A stretch of 64,000 nt of DNA from JAGXLC01 sp041686375 (lineage in GTDB: Bacteria; Bacteroidota; Bacteroidia; Bacteroidales; UBA12077). The position numbers and the translations under genes are program-made. This document shows, piece after piece, positions 17,033-26,243 of this stretch. How positions within the stretch are numbered: the stretch's first letter is position 1; the number at the start of each line of letters is the position of its first letter. The DNA is taken from contig JAWLEB010000006.1 of assembly GCA_041686375.1 (NCBI GenBank), positions 34,231 through 98,230 on the forward strand. Reading direction: 5' to 3'. The notes beneath the pieces were generated by a model. It saw nothing but the letters and a program-made list of their open reading frames with translations, did not search any database and was not told the DNA's origin.

Positions 17033-19195
17033 ATGAAAACCTATCAAACCAATCAGATTAGAAATATAACATTAATAGGCAACGCTGGTAGCGGTAAGAC
17101 AACATTAAGTGAAGAAATGCTGTATCAAGGGGGCATTATTAAAAGAAAAGGATCAGTTGAAAGTCAAAACACATCCTCAGACTATAGTGAAGTAGAACAT
17201 GAAAGCTTAAACTCCATTTACTCCTCTCTGCTATATACGGAATATAATGACTGTAAAATAAATATAATTGACACACCAGGCTCCGACGAATTTATAGGAC
17301 AGGTAGTTTCTTCTTTCTATGCCGCAGATTCAGGTCTGATGCTTATCAATGCTCAAAATGGCGTTGAAGTTGGCACTGAAATCCACAGCAGATATTGTAA
17401 CAAATACAATATTCCCTTCATGTTAGTGGTTAACCACCTAAATCATGAAAAATCAAACTTTGAAAAAACATTTGAATCGATAAAGCAAAATTTTGGAAAT
17501 AAAGCTGTAGTGGTTCAATATCCTGTTAATGCAGGAACAGAGTTCGACACAATTATTGATGTATTAACAATGAAGATGTACAAATTCAATGCTGAGGAGG
17601 GTGAAATAGAAGAACTTGATATACCGGACGACCAAAAAGCACAAGCAGAAGAATACCATAATACATTAGTAGAAACAGCAGCAGAAAATGATGAACAATT
17701 AATGGAATTGTTCTTTGAGAAGGAATCACTTGATGAAGAAGAGATGCGCTCAGGAATTAAAGCCGGTATAATCGCCGGGGATTTGTATCCAATATTCTGC
17801 ATTGCTGCAAACAAAGGGATCGGAGTAAAAAGACTGATGGAATTTATCACCAAATCTTTACCCTCACCTGCTGATGTAGAAAAACCTAAAACCACAGATG
17901 GAAAAGAAGTTGAATATGATGCCAATGGTCCCGCCTCCATGTACTTTTTCAAAACCTTTAATGAATCCCATATTGGTGATATCAATTACTTCAAAGTGAT
18001 GTCAGGGACTATTAAAGAGGGCATGGATCTTATTAACGCCGATACGCAAACCAAAGAAAGACTATCACAACTTTTTGCAGCAGCAGGGAAAAACAGAAAA
18101 AAAATCCAGGAAATTTGCGCAGGAGACCTTGGTGCTGCGGTAAAACTTAAAGATACCAAAATTAACCATACACTCAATGAACCCAAAACAAACTTTAAAT
18201 TCCCTAAGATAGAATTTCCAGAGCCAAAATACCGAACTGCAATAAAAGTAGTGAATGAATCTGATGAAGAAAAGCTTGGCGAAGAGCTCAGTAGAATGCA
18301 ACAGATAGATCCGACTTTAATTGTTGAATATTCAAAAGAATTAAAGCAAATTATTCTCCACGGACAGGGTGAGCACCAATTGAACATCCTGAAATGGCAT
18401 CTTGATAACATTACTAAAATTGAAACTGAATTTATCAAACCTAAAATTCCTTATAGGGAAACAATTACTAAAGTTGCCCAGGCAACTTACCGTCACAAAA
18501 AACAATCGGGTGGAGCTGGTCAATTTGGTGAAGTATATATGGTTATTGAACCCCACGATGATAGCGCTCCCGACCCTACTTCATATAAAGTAAATGGAAT
18601 GGACATTTCCTTAAGCATAAGAGACAAGCAGGAACAGGAACTGCCATGGGGCGGTAAACTTGTATTCTATAACTGTATTGTTGGTGGAGCAATTGACAAC
18701 AAATTCATGCCGGCAATCCTTAAAGGAATAATGGAAAAAATGGAAAACGGACCATTAACTGGTTCATATGCAAGAGATATAAGAGTAGCTGTCTATGACG
18801 GTAAAATGCACCCGGTAGATTCAAACGAAATTTCATTTAAACTTGCGGGTAGAAATGCCTTCGAACAGGCATTTAAAAATGCCGGACCAAAAATTATGGA
18901 ACCCGTCTACTCTGTAGAAGTACTTGTCCCAAGTGACCGAATGGGTGATGTTATGAGTGACCTTCAGGGCAGAAGAGCTATGGTAGAAGGAATGGACAGC
19001 GAGAAAGGATTTGAAAAAATACGTGCCAAAGTACCTTTGGCAGAGATGCATAAATATTCAACTTCTTTAGGTTCTCTGACAGGAGGAAGAGCAACATATA
19101 CCATGAAGTTCGACAGTTACCAACAAGTTCCAATGGATATCCAGGAAAAACTTATGAAGGAATTTGAAGCTCAAAAAGAGGAAGAAAAAGAGTAA
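17033..19195 (+). CDS. Elongation factor G paralogue (EF-G2-like) with degenerate GTPase motifs
   Basis: A 720-residue, full-length five-domain translational GTPase homologue. The C-terminal domains are well conserved (for example YRHKKQSGGAGQFGEV of domain IV, and RMGDVMSDLQGRRAMVEGM and GRATYTMKFDSYQQVP of domain V). The G domain is unusual. G1 is GNAGSGKT instead of AHIDAGKT. G3 is DTPGSDEF, so Ser84 replaces the catalytic His. G4 reads NHLN at 134-137 instead of NKxD. It is therefore unlikely to be the main EF-G and may lack normal GTP hydrolysis. It has its own promoter and terminator and does not sit in the str operon. Bacteroides encodes a comparable EF-G2 reported to lack GTPase activity. 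Confidence 0.9.
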   Translation: MKTYQTNQIRNITLIGNAGSGKTTLSEEMLYQGGIIKRKGSVESQNTSSDYSEVEHESLNSIYSSLLYTEYNDCKINIIDTPGSDEFIGQVVSSFYAADSGLMLINAQNGVEVGTEIHSRYCNKYNIPFMLVVNHLNHEKSNFEKTFESIKQNFGNKAVVVQYPVNAGTEFDTIIDVLTMKMYKFNAEEGEIEELDIPDDQKAQAEEYHNTLVETAAENDEQLMELFFEKESLDEEEMRSGIKAGIIAGDLYPIFCIAANKGIGVKRLMEFITKSLPSPADVEKPKTTDGKEVEYDANGPASMYFFKTFNESHIGDINYFKVMSGTIKEGMDLINADTQTKERLSQLFAAAGKNRKKIQEICAGDLGAAVKLKDTKINHTLNEPKTNFKFPKIEFPEPKYRTAIKVVNESDEEKLGEELSRMQQIDPTLIVEYSKELKQIILHGQGEHQLNILKWHLDNITKIETEFIKPKIPYRETITKVAQATYRHKKQSGGAGQFGEVYMVIEPHDDSAPDPTSYKVNGMDISLSIRDKQEQELPWGGKLVFYNCIVGGAIDNKFMPAILKGIMEKMENGPLTGSYARDIRVAVYDGKMHPVDSNEISFKLAGRNAFEQAFKNAGPKIMEPVYSVEVLVPSDRMGDVMSDLQGRRAMVEGMDSEKGFEKIRAKVPLAEMHKYSTSLGSLTGGRATYTMKFDSYQQVPMDIQEKLMKEFEAQKEEEKE

Positions 19196-19224
19196 ATAAA
19201 ATATACAGATTAAGATATTTACAG

Positions 19225-19262
19225 AAAAACACCTCTGCCAAAAAAGCATGAGGTGTTTTTTT
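19225..19262 (+). terminator. Intrinsic terminator of the EF-G-like gene
   Basis: Stem AAAACACCTC / GAGGTGTTTT with a T-run, starting 30 bp after the stop codon. Confidence 0.85.
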
Positions 19263-19353
19263 GACAAAATCAAAGTTAAGACAAGGGAATTGAAGATACG
19301 TCACTAAACAAAAGTATTTGGCAAGCAATTAATTAAAATAAATCTTAATTAAA

Positions 19354-20802
19354 TCATCTGAAAAGATAAACAAACCCGGTATAATCTTTACTTTCGTGAC
19401 TCACACCGTCATAGCCGGAACCTTTTATTACATATAAATAAGTTCCTTCCACAGCATCTCTATTGGTATTTTTTACTTTTCCATCCCATCCTTCCCAGTC
19501 ATCAGGATGTCCTTCATATCTATATACGAGTTCACCATTTCTGTTAAGTATTGTCACTTCCAGACGTTCAATAGAAACAATACCTCTCGAGCCACTGCCC
19601 GTTACATTGCTTCTTTTCGGCAAAATAAAAACATCATTAGATCCATCTTCGTTTGGTGTGAATACATTAGGAATCATCGCAGAGTCAATTTTAGAAGAAT
19701 CAACACTGACATGATAATATGTCATACTGTCCACACATCCATACTCATTATCTACAATCAACTTTACCGGGTATTTTCCCGGATAATATTCAGGTACACT
19801 GTCCTGAGAAGGAGTTTCCTGCCTGTTCTCCCAAAGGATTTTCTGCGCCCCTTTTATAATTTTTGTCGAATCTTCATAACCTATCCAGTAAAAATTATTT
19901 GAATTTTCAGATTTATTTTCAAACCTTATCTCCAGCGGCGCTTCATTAATGTCGCTTTCACTGTAAAGATCTACATCTCCCTCCATATTTATTTTATAAA
20001 TATCAAAATCCGATTGTACCGCTTTGGCCGGCACATTGTATATAGTATCACCCTTCGTATTTCCAAAGGAGTTCTCCACGGTCAGGTAATAATCCGAATC
20101 CTTATAAGGCCCTAAATATTCTGCTTGGCTGATATTTCCTGCGACCGATCCAATTTTGCCAACGAATATATCCCCATAATCAATAAGTACATCCGGACTA
20201 TAGATATCTACATCTTCAGAAGCTTCCCATAATACCGTACGTTCATTTGTTAGTGTAAGTGAAGAATAGGATGAATCCGCCAAAAGGTAATATTCATAAT
20301 TATCTAATGTAAATTTATCAACCGCTAACCAAAGTTTATTACACTCATTACTTTCAATTCTGATATCCCCAAAATCAGGGAAGGTATCAAGTAAAACCCA
20401 GGCACGGTATAATTCAGCGCTGTCCTGATTATCCGTAATTTCAACCTGCAAGGCTTCCATTGGTTTATTTATCAAACCATTCGCATATAAGGAATCCAGT
20501 AGTATAGAAGATGTAGCTGTATCGCTATGTGTAAACAGGGAATCGTATTCTTCCGTTTCTTTATTAAACAGGCTCCACGTAAAAACTGAATTGTTCTGTG
20601 TACTATGTTGTGCGCTGATTACTTTATCCGGATGATTTGAATAAAAGACGAAGATAGTATCCTCACCGTATCCTGTAGACCGGGTTTGGTCAACATCATC
20701 AAAAGGAACAAAAATCTGTGAATAAGAAAATGTGTTTATAGTGATAAGTATGAAAAATGACAAAAAAAATCTGAGTCGTCTTTTATAATGCATTTGAATC
20801 AT
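19354..20802 (-). CDS. Secreted protein with T9SS C-terminal sorting domain (CHU_C / gliding-motility type)
   Basis: About 482 residues from the ATG at 20802. A basic N-terminus and hydrophobic core ending at TFSYSQ form the signal peptide. The middle 300 residues are beta-rich and Asp/Ser-rich, with PKD-like strands (YYPGKYPVKLIVDNEYGCVDS). The C-terminal 100 residues carry the CHU_C hallmark PNVFTPNEDGSNDVF, then a strand with LEVTILNRNGELVYR, WDGK and GTYLYVIKG, ending GFVYLFR. This module directs export by the type IX secretion system. The function of the cargo is unknown. A longer frame begins with a GTG at 20841 but would weaken the signal peptide. Confidence 0.85.
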   Translation of the reverse strand: MIQMHYKRRLRFFLSFFILITINTFSYSQIFVPFDDVDQTRSTGYGEDTIFVFYSNHPDKVISAQHSTQNNSVFTWSLFNKETEEYDSLFTHSDTATSSILLDSLYANGLINKPMEALQVEITDNQDSAELYRAWVLLDTFPDFGDIRIESNECNKLWLAVDKFTLDNYEYYLLADSSYSSLTLTNERTVLWEASEDVDIYSPDVLIDYGDIFVGKIGSVAGNISQAEYLGPYKDSDYYLTVENSFGNTKGDTIYNVPAKAVQSDFDIYKINMEGDVDLYSESDINEAPLEIRFENKSENSNNFYWIGYEDSTKIIKGAQKILWENRQETPSQDSVPEYYPGKYPVKLIVDNEYGCVDSMTYYHVSVDSSKIDSAMIPNVFTPNEDGSNDVFILPKRSNVTGSGSRGIVSIERLEVTILNRNGELVYRYEGHPDDWEGWDGKVKNTNRDAVEGTYLYVIKGSGYDGVSHESKDYTGFVYLFR

Positions 20803-20938
20803 GTTAAATTTGAAACTGTAAGTATAAAAAATCTGTTGCACAAAGTTAGTCTAAATATAAAAAACTCATTTCTTCAGATTTTATTTTTCCGAAACATTCT
20901 GAACTCAGAATCTTTCTAATTTTATATACTATTCCGTT

Positions 20939-20968
20939 TTGTGAGAATAAAGAATGAATGTAATTTTG
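20939..20968 (+). promoter_or_regulatory. Promoter of the uvrD/pcrA gene
   Basis: TTG at 20939-20941, a 19-bp spacer and TAATTTTG at 20961-20968, 22 bp before the GTG start codon. Confidence 0.7.
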
Positions 20969-20989
20969 TTGTCCTAAAAAATATTATTT

Positions 20990-23284
20990 GTGAATAAATT
21001 TCTGAATGAATTAAATCCGGCTCAAAGAGAAGCTACTATAAATTATACTGGCCCTTCTCTGATTATAGCGGGGGCGGGCTCTGGTAAAACAAGAGTACTG
21101 ACGTACCGCATAGCCTATCTGTTAAAAGAAGGGATTAAACCGGAAAATATACTAGCGCTAACTTTCACCAACAAAGCAGCTACAGAAATGAAAGAGCGTA
21201 TAGCTCAAATAGTTGGTGAAGAAAGTGCCCGAAAATTGTGGATGGGTACATTCCATTCTGTATTCTCGAAAATACTTCGATTTGAAAGTAAATCCCTGGG
21301 GTATTCGAGCAACTTCACTATATATGATACTGTTGACTCCCGTTCTTTAATAAGAAACATCATCAAAGAGCTAAAACTTGATGATAAAAGATATAAACCA
21401 CAAGCCGTACAATTCAGGATATCAAAAGCCAAAAACAACCTGCTAACATGGCAAACATATAATAAAAACACGCAAATCCTTAAACAAGACGAAAAAGAAC
21501 AAAGGGAAAAAATTTGTGATATATACAGACTCTATGCAACGCGGTGTAAAAAATCCGACGCAATGGACTTTGATGATCTATTGCTTAATATAAATATTTT
21601 ATTCCGCGACAATCCTGAAATTCTGAAAAAATATCAAAACAGGTTTCATTATATTCTTGTTGATGAATATCAGGATACAAACTTTGCTCAGTATCTGGTA
21701 GTTAAAAAACTTTCACAGAAAAAAGGAAACCTTTGTGTTGTCGGCGACGACGCACAAAGCATCTATTCTTTCCGGGGAGCAAAAATTGAGAATATATTGA
21801 ACTTCAGGAAGGATTATCCTGATTTCAGACTCTTCAAGCTGGAACAAAATTATCGCTCAACACAGACTATTGTCAATGCTGCAAACAGTATGATCAAAAA
21901 AAACGTAAACCAAATATCCAAAAAAGTCTTTTCACAAAAAGAAGAAGGCGAAAAGATTGATGTACTTGAATCATACACAGATACTGAAGAAGCGATAAAT
22001 ATTGCAAGATCCATAGCAGATAAATCCGAAGAAAACGGGTATAAATATGAAGACTTTGCAATACTTTACAGAACAAATGCTCAATCAAGAAATTTTGAAG
22101 AGGCTTTCAGAAAATTTAACATCCCCTACAAAGTTTACGGAGGTATTTCCTTTTACCAGAGGAAAGAAATAAAAGATCTGATGGCTTATCTGCGGTTATG
22201 CATAAATAAACATGACGAAGAAGCTCTTTTCCGGATCATAAATTTCCCGGCAAGAGGAATCGGTAAAACAAGTCAGGACAGGATAAGAACATATGCCAAC
22301 AGCCAGAAAATCAGCGCATGGGAAGTTATCGAAAATATAGTAACGCATCCGGTAAATTTAACTTCTGGAGCAATAAACAAAATAAAACATTTCGTTTCTC
22401 AGATTAATCAGTTTACTGAAATTGCTGAAAACAATGATGCATACGACGTAGCCCTAACTGTGGCAAGCAAATCTGGCCTTCTGGAAGAATATGAAAATCC
22501 AACAACAATAGAAGACCAAAACAAATACCAGAATCTTCAGGAACTTCTTAATGGAATAAAAGACTTTACAGCAAATTATGAAGGAGAAGGGACTCCCTCT
22601 ATCATAGAATACTTGGAAAATATTTCTCTTATGACAAACATGGATAGGGAGGATGAAGAAGATAAAGATAAAGTCACTATTATGACTATGCATTCTGCAA
22701 AAGGGCTGGAATTTAAAGAAGTATATCTTGCTGGTATTGAAGAAGGCCTTTTCCCTTCCCAAATGTCCATGAATACAGAGAAAGATATTGAGGAAGAACG
22801 CAGGCTTTTTTACGTAGCGCTCACACGAGCAGAACAAAAGGCAACGATTAGCTATGCAAACAACAGGTATAAATACGGCTCATCCTACCCTACCCGTCCC
22901 AGCAGATTTATTTATGATATTGACCCCAATTACATGGTATTTCCTGAATACAATTCTTCAAATGAATATAGTAATGCAGACATAAACATCAGCAGGGCAT
23001 TGCAAACACAAAAAAAATCAACATTCAACAAATCAGAAGAAAAACAAAATTTAAAGAAAATAGGAACCTTCAAAAAACGTTCAAATATAGAGGATAATAT
23101 CACCTCCAAATATAAAGGGAAATTTAAAGTAGGGATGACTATCCAGCACGACAGATTCGGAAAAGGAAAAATTTTGAATTTGGAAAATGCGATGCCCCAC
23201 ACAAAAGCAAAAATTCATTTTGACAACTATGGAGATAAACAATTACTACTCAAATATGCAAAATTAAAAATAATTTCTGATTAG
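20990..23284 (+). CDS. uvrD: UvrD/PcrA-family ATP-dependent DNA helicase
   Basis: Superfamily 1A 3'-5' helicase of 764 residues acting in nucleotide-excision and mismatch repair and in removal of recombinases. Motifs in order: Q motif LNPAQREA, Walker A GAGSGKT, motif Ia TFTNKAATEMK, Walker B VDEYQDTN, motif III VGDDAQSIYSFRGA, motif IV EQNYRS, motif V VTIMTMHSAKGLEF and motif VI VALTRAEQKA. The C-terminal 60 residues form the Tudor-like RNA-polymerase-binding segment (GMTIQHDRFGKGKIL). The start is a GTG; no in-frame ATG precedes the Q motif. The DUF4290 promoter overlaps its end. Confidence 0.94.
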   Translation: MNKFLNELNPAQREATINYTGPSLIIAGAGSGKTRVLTYRIAYLLKEGIKPENILALTFTNKAATEMKERIAQIVGEESARKLWMGTFHSVFSKILRFESKSLGYSSNFTIYDTVDSRSLIRNIIKELKLDDKRYKPQAVQFRISKAKNNLLTWQTYNKNTQILKQDEKEQREKICDIYRLYATRCKKSDAMDFDDLLLNINILFRDNPEILKKYQNRFHYILVDEYQDTNFAQYLVVKKLSQKKGNLCVVGDDAQSIYSFRGAKIENILNFRKDYPDFRLFKLEQNYRSTQTIVNAANSMIKKNVNQISKKVFSQKEEGEKIDVLESYTDTEEAINIARSIADKSEENGYKYEDFAILYRTNAQSRNFEEAFRKFNIPYKVYGGISFYQRKEIKDLMAYLRLCINKHDEEALFRIINFPARGIGKTSQDRIRTYANSQKISAWEVIENIVTHPVNLTSGAINKIKHFVSQINQFTEIAENNDAYDVALTVASKSGLLEEYENPTTIEDQNKYQNLQELLNGIKDFTANYEGEGTPSIIEYLENISLMTNMDREDEEDKDKVTIMTMHSAKGLEFKEVYLAGIEEGLFPSQMSMNTEKDIEEERRLFYVALTRAEQKATISYANNRYKYGSSYPTRPSRFIYDIDPNYMVFPEYNSSNEYSNADINISRALQTQKKSTFNKSEEKQNLKKIGTFKKRSNIEDNITSKYKGKFKVGMTIQHDRFGKGKILNLENAMPHTKAKIHFDNYGDKQLLLKYAKLKIISD

Positions 23285-23285
23285 T

Positions 23286-23315
23286 TTGAAACCAATATAA
23301 AAAGCACTATTTTTG
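23286..23315 (+). promoter_or_regulatory. Promoter of the DUF4290-murA unit
   Basis: TTG at 23286-23288 just after the uvrD stop, a 19-bp spacer and TATTTTTG at 23308-23315. The DUF4290 start codon lies 26 bp downstream. Confidence 0.65.
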
Positions 23316-23340
23316 CTAAAAATTTAATGATCTTAAGATT

Positions 23341-23964
23341 ATGGAATACAATACAAGCCGGAAAAAAATGATGCTTCCCGAATATGGGAGAAATATCCAG
23401 AAACTTGTTGAATATTGTAAAACCATTGAAGACCGTGAAGATCGGAATAAAATGGCCAGAAGTATTATCAACATAATGGGGAACATTTACCCGCACTATA
23501 GAGATATTGCAGATTTCAAACATAAATTATGGGACCATCTCATTATGATTGGTGAATTTGAACTAGACATTGATTCACCTTACGATCCACCACCAAAAGA
23601 GAAGCTTGACAAAAGCCCGGACCCGGTTCCTTATAACAACTATGATATCAGGTATAAACATTATGGTAAAATTATAGAAAAACTTATTCTCAAAGCAGCC
23701 GAATACCCTGAAGGGGAAGAAAAGAATACGTTAATTACAATCATAGGGAATCACATGAAAAAAAATTATATTACCTGGAATAAGGATACGGTCACTGATG
23801 AACAGATATTTGATAATATTGAAACACTTTCAGACGGAGCCATAAAAGTACAAAGAAACAAAATAAAACTGGCTGATGCAAAGGATATTATGTCAAAATT
23901 ACGGAAGAAAAAATCACCAAAAAAGAATAACAAGCAGAACAACAATAAACAAAACAACAATTAA
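23341..23964 (+). CDS. DUF4290 domain-containing protein
   Basis: 207 residues, cytoplasmic, mainly helical. The N-terminal sequence EYNTSRKKMMLPEYGRNIQK is the hallmark of the Bacteroidota-specific DUF4290 family. The last 30 residues are a Lys/Asn-rich low-complexity tail. It sits 20 bp upstream of murA on the same strand, an arrangement widespread in the phylum. A link to cell-wall synthesis is therefore reasonable, but no biochemical function is known. Confidence 0.9.
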   Translation: MEYNTSRKKMMLPEYGRNIQKLVEYCKTIEDREDRNKMARSIINIMGNIYPHYRDIADFKHKLWDHLIMIGEFELDIDSPYDPPPKEKLDKSPDPVPYNNYDIRYKHYGKIIEKLILKAAEYPEGEEKNTLITIIGNHMKKNYITWNKDTVTDEQIFDNIETLSDGAIKVQRNKIKLADAKDIMSKLRKKKSPKKNNKQNNNKQNNN

Positions 23965-23983
23965 AGTGCTGAAAAAATAAGAA

Positions 23984-25291
23984 ATGGGATCATTCATTAT
24001 TCATGGTGGCCAACCCTTAAAAGGTAAAATTCAACCCCAGGGCGCTAAAAATGAAGCTCTCCAAGTTATTTGTGCCACTCTACTTACCCCGGAAAAAGTA
24101 ATCATAAAAAACATCCCAAACATCAGGGATGTAAATAAACTACTGGAACTGCTTGAAAATTTAGGTGTTATTGTTGACAAAGAAAATAAAGGAACCTATA
24201 GCTTTACTGCCCGGTCTATTGATTTTGACTACCTTTATTCTGAGGAATTCCGTAAACAAGCAGAAGGCTTAAGAGGCTCCATCATGATTATGGGTCCACT
24301 ATTATCCCGTTTTGGAAAAGGATATATCCCAAGGCCCGGGGGTGATAAAATTGGCAGGAGAAGACTTGACATCCATTTTCAAGGATTTAAAAACTTAGGC
24401 GCTAAATTCCATTTTTCCCACAAAGAGAATTTCTACAAGGTAGAATCAACAAAACTACAGGGCAATTCCATGCTTCTTGAAGAAGCTTCAGTCACCGGCA
24501 CAGCAAATATTATTATGGCTGCCGTATTAGCAGAGGGAAAAACAGTAATATATAATGCAGCATGTGAGCCTTATGTTCAACAGTTATGCAAAATGCTTAA
24601 CAGTATGGGCGCAAAAATTCACGGAGTAGGCTCAAATCTGCTAACAATAGAAGGCGTAAAAGAATTAACGGGATGCACCCACAAAATCCTACCTGATATG
24701 ATTGAGATTGGCAGTTTCATCGGATTGGCTGCTATGACCCATTCCCAGCTAACCATTAAAAATGTTTCATACGAAAGCCTGGGAATAATCCCTGACTCTT
24801 TTAAAAGATTAGGTATCAATATACAACAACTAGACGATGATATATTTATTCCACAACATAATCACTACGAAATTGAGACATTTATCGATGGTTCAATTAT
24901 GACCATTTCCGATGCTCCATGGCCCGGATTAACACCAGACCTGCTGAGTGTTATGCTTGTAGTTGCAACACAAGCAAGGGGAAGTGTTTTGATCCATCAA
25001 AAAATGTTTGAAAGCAGATTGTTTTTTGTTGACAAACTGATTGATATGGGCGCTCAGATTATTCTTTGTGACCCACACAGAGCAACTGTTATCGGACAAG
25101 ATAACAAAATAAAACTGAGAGCAACTGAAATGACTTCTCCTGACATTCGGGCAGGCGTTGCGCTATTAATCGCAGCGTTAAGTGCTGATGGGAAAAGCAC
25201 TATACACAACATAGAACAAATAGACCGGGGGTATGAACAAATAGAACGGCGACTTAACGCTATTGGTGCAAATATACAACGTATCGAATAG
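23984..25291 (+). CDS. murA: UDP-N-acetylglucosamine 1-carboxyvinyltransferase MurA
   Basis: Catalyses the first committed step of peptidoglycan synthesis, transfer of enolpyruvate from PEP to UDP-GlcNAc. Length 435 residues. The N-terminal GAKNEALQ matches the substrate-binding GAKNAAL motif. The active-site loop reads RPGGDKIGRR: Asp121 occupies the position of the usual catalytic Cys (Cys115 in E. coli numbering), the replacement known to give fosfomycin insensitivity in other bacteria. Other landmarks are EEASVTGTANIIMAA, PDMIEIGSFIGLAAM, and DIRAGVALLIAAL near the C-terminus. It is co-transcribed with DUF4290. A 214-bp gap separates it from grpE. Confidence 0.95.
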   Translation: MGSFIIHGGQPLKGKIQPQGAKNEALQVICATLLTPEKVIIKNIPNIRDVNKLLELLENLGVIVDKENKGTYSFTARSIDFDYLYSEEFRKQAEGLRGSIMIMGPLLSRFGKGYIPRPGGDKIGRRRLDIHFQGFKNLGAKFHFSHKENFYKVESTKLQGNSMLLEEASVTGTANIIMAAVLAEGKTVIYNAACEPYVQQLCKMLNSMGAKIHGVGSNLLTIEGVKELTGCTHKILPDMIEIGSFIGLAAMTHSQLTIKNVSYESLGIIPDSFKRLGINIQQLDDDIFIPQHNHYEIETFIDGSIMTISDAPWPGLTPDLLSVMLVVATQARGSVLIHQKMFESRLFFVDKLIDMGAQIILCDPHRATVIGQDNKIKLRATEMTSPDIRAGVALLIAALSADGKSTIHNIEQIDRGYEQIERRLNAIGANIQRIE

Positions 25292-25298
25292 ATACATT

Positions 25299-25375
25299 TT
25301 TGACAATTTTGCATAGTACACACTGTCCTTTGTGTCATTTTGTCCCCTAAAATCTTTTTGGCAAACATTTTGTCC
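25299..25375 (+). promoter_or_regulatory. Repeated ATTTTG boxes upstream of grpE-dnaJ
   Basis: Three related blocks occur with ATTTTG at 25306, 25337 and 25367, so they are 30-31 bp apart. The last two share CATTTTGTCC. They are preceded by TTTTTGACA-, TTTGTGTC- and TTTTTGGCA-like words. This spacing equals about three helical turns and suggests a heat-shock promoter or operator region, but no known operator (CIRCE, HAIR) matches. Confidence 0.35.
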
Positions 25376-25505
25376 GGTGTTCAGGAATTAAATATACTCC
25401 AATAAAAAAAATTGGAAATGAAATGCCCATGCTAAGTTCTTCGAATTTGACAAAAAATTGCCTTCGATGCACAAGCAGTGGACAAAATATAAAAACAAGG
25501 ATAAA

Positions 25506-26213
25506 ATGAATAAACAAGAAAATAAAATGAAGGATAAAGAAAAAGACATAAAGCAGCAAAAAAACCAGAATCAAAAGGAAGAACAGCAAAAAACAGATGC
25601 TAACAAAAAACAGCAAGAAGAAAAAGCTGAACAAAAAGATACCAAACAAGAAAAAAAGGAAGAAGAAAAACAACAAGTAACAGAAGGAGAAGAAAAACAA
25701 CCACAGGAAGATAAGGAGAAAAGTAAGGCATCAAAAAAGAAAAAGGAAGAAACAAAAGAAGAGGAAGAAGAAAAATCTGATAAAGAAAAATTAAATGAAC
25801 TGCAAGAAAAATATCTACGACTAACGGCAGAATATGATAATTACAGAAAAAGAACGTTAAAAGAAAAAATGGATCTCTCCAAAAATGCAGGAGAAGAAAT
25901 ATTACAAAGCCTTCTCCCTGTTATGGATGATTTTGACAGAGCACTACAATCCATTGATGAGGCAGAGGATATTGAAGCTGTAAAAGAAGGTATACATCTG
26001 ATCTACAACAAATTCAAAGAATTACTTGAACAAAAAGGTGTAAAAGAAATCGAAGCAAAAGATGAAAAATTTAATACCGACAAACATGAAGCTGTATCAA
26101 AGATTCCTGCGCCGAGTGAAGACTTGAAAGGGAAGGTAGTTGATGTTATCCAGAAAGGATATTATCTTAATGACAAAGTACTTAGGTTCTCAAAAGTTGT
26201 GGTTGGTGAGTAA
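25506..26213 (+). CDS. grpE: Nucleotide exchange factor GrpE
   Basis: Exchanges ADP on DnaK. The N-terminal 100 residues are extremely Lys/Glu/Gln-rich low-complexity coil. The conserved core follows: LQEKYLRLTAEYDNYRKRT (long paired helix), then LLPVMDDFDRAL, and the C-terminal beta domain with KFNTDKHEAVSKIP and KGYYLNDKVLRFSKVVVG. I chose the ATG at 25506, which has AAGGA 8 bp upstream; ATG 25467 or TTG 25458 would add up to 16 residues. Followed by dnaJ after 30 bp; dnaK is not in the window. Confidence 0.92.
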   Translation: MNKQENKMKDKEKDIKQQKNQNQKEEQQKTDANKKQQEEKAEQKDTKQEKKEEEKQQVTEGEEKQPQEDKEKSKASKKKKEETKEEEEEKSDKEKLNELQEKYLRLTAEYDNYRKRTLKEKMDLSKNAGEEILQSLLPVMDDFDRALQSIDEAEDIEAVKEGIHLIYNKFKELLEQKGVKEIEAKDEKFNTDKHEAVSKIPAPSEDLKGKVVDVIQKGYYLNDKVLRFSKVVVGE

Positions 26214-26243
26214 AAGACCAACATGAAAACAAAAATATAATTT

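Noticed and set aside
17515..17985. Large minus-strand open frames inside the EF-G-like gene (also 17986-18438)
   Set aside because: Codon content and lack of any motif mark them as antisense shadows of a clearly conserved gene.
25347..25700. Long hydrophobic minus-strand frame opposite grpE
   Set aside because: It mirrors the Lys/Glu-rich low-complexity N-terminus of GrpE; a shadow frame.
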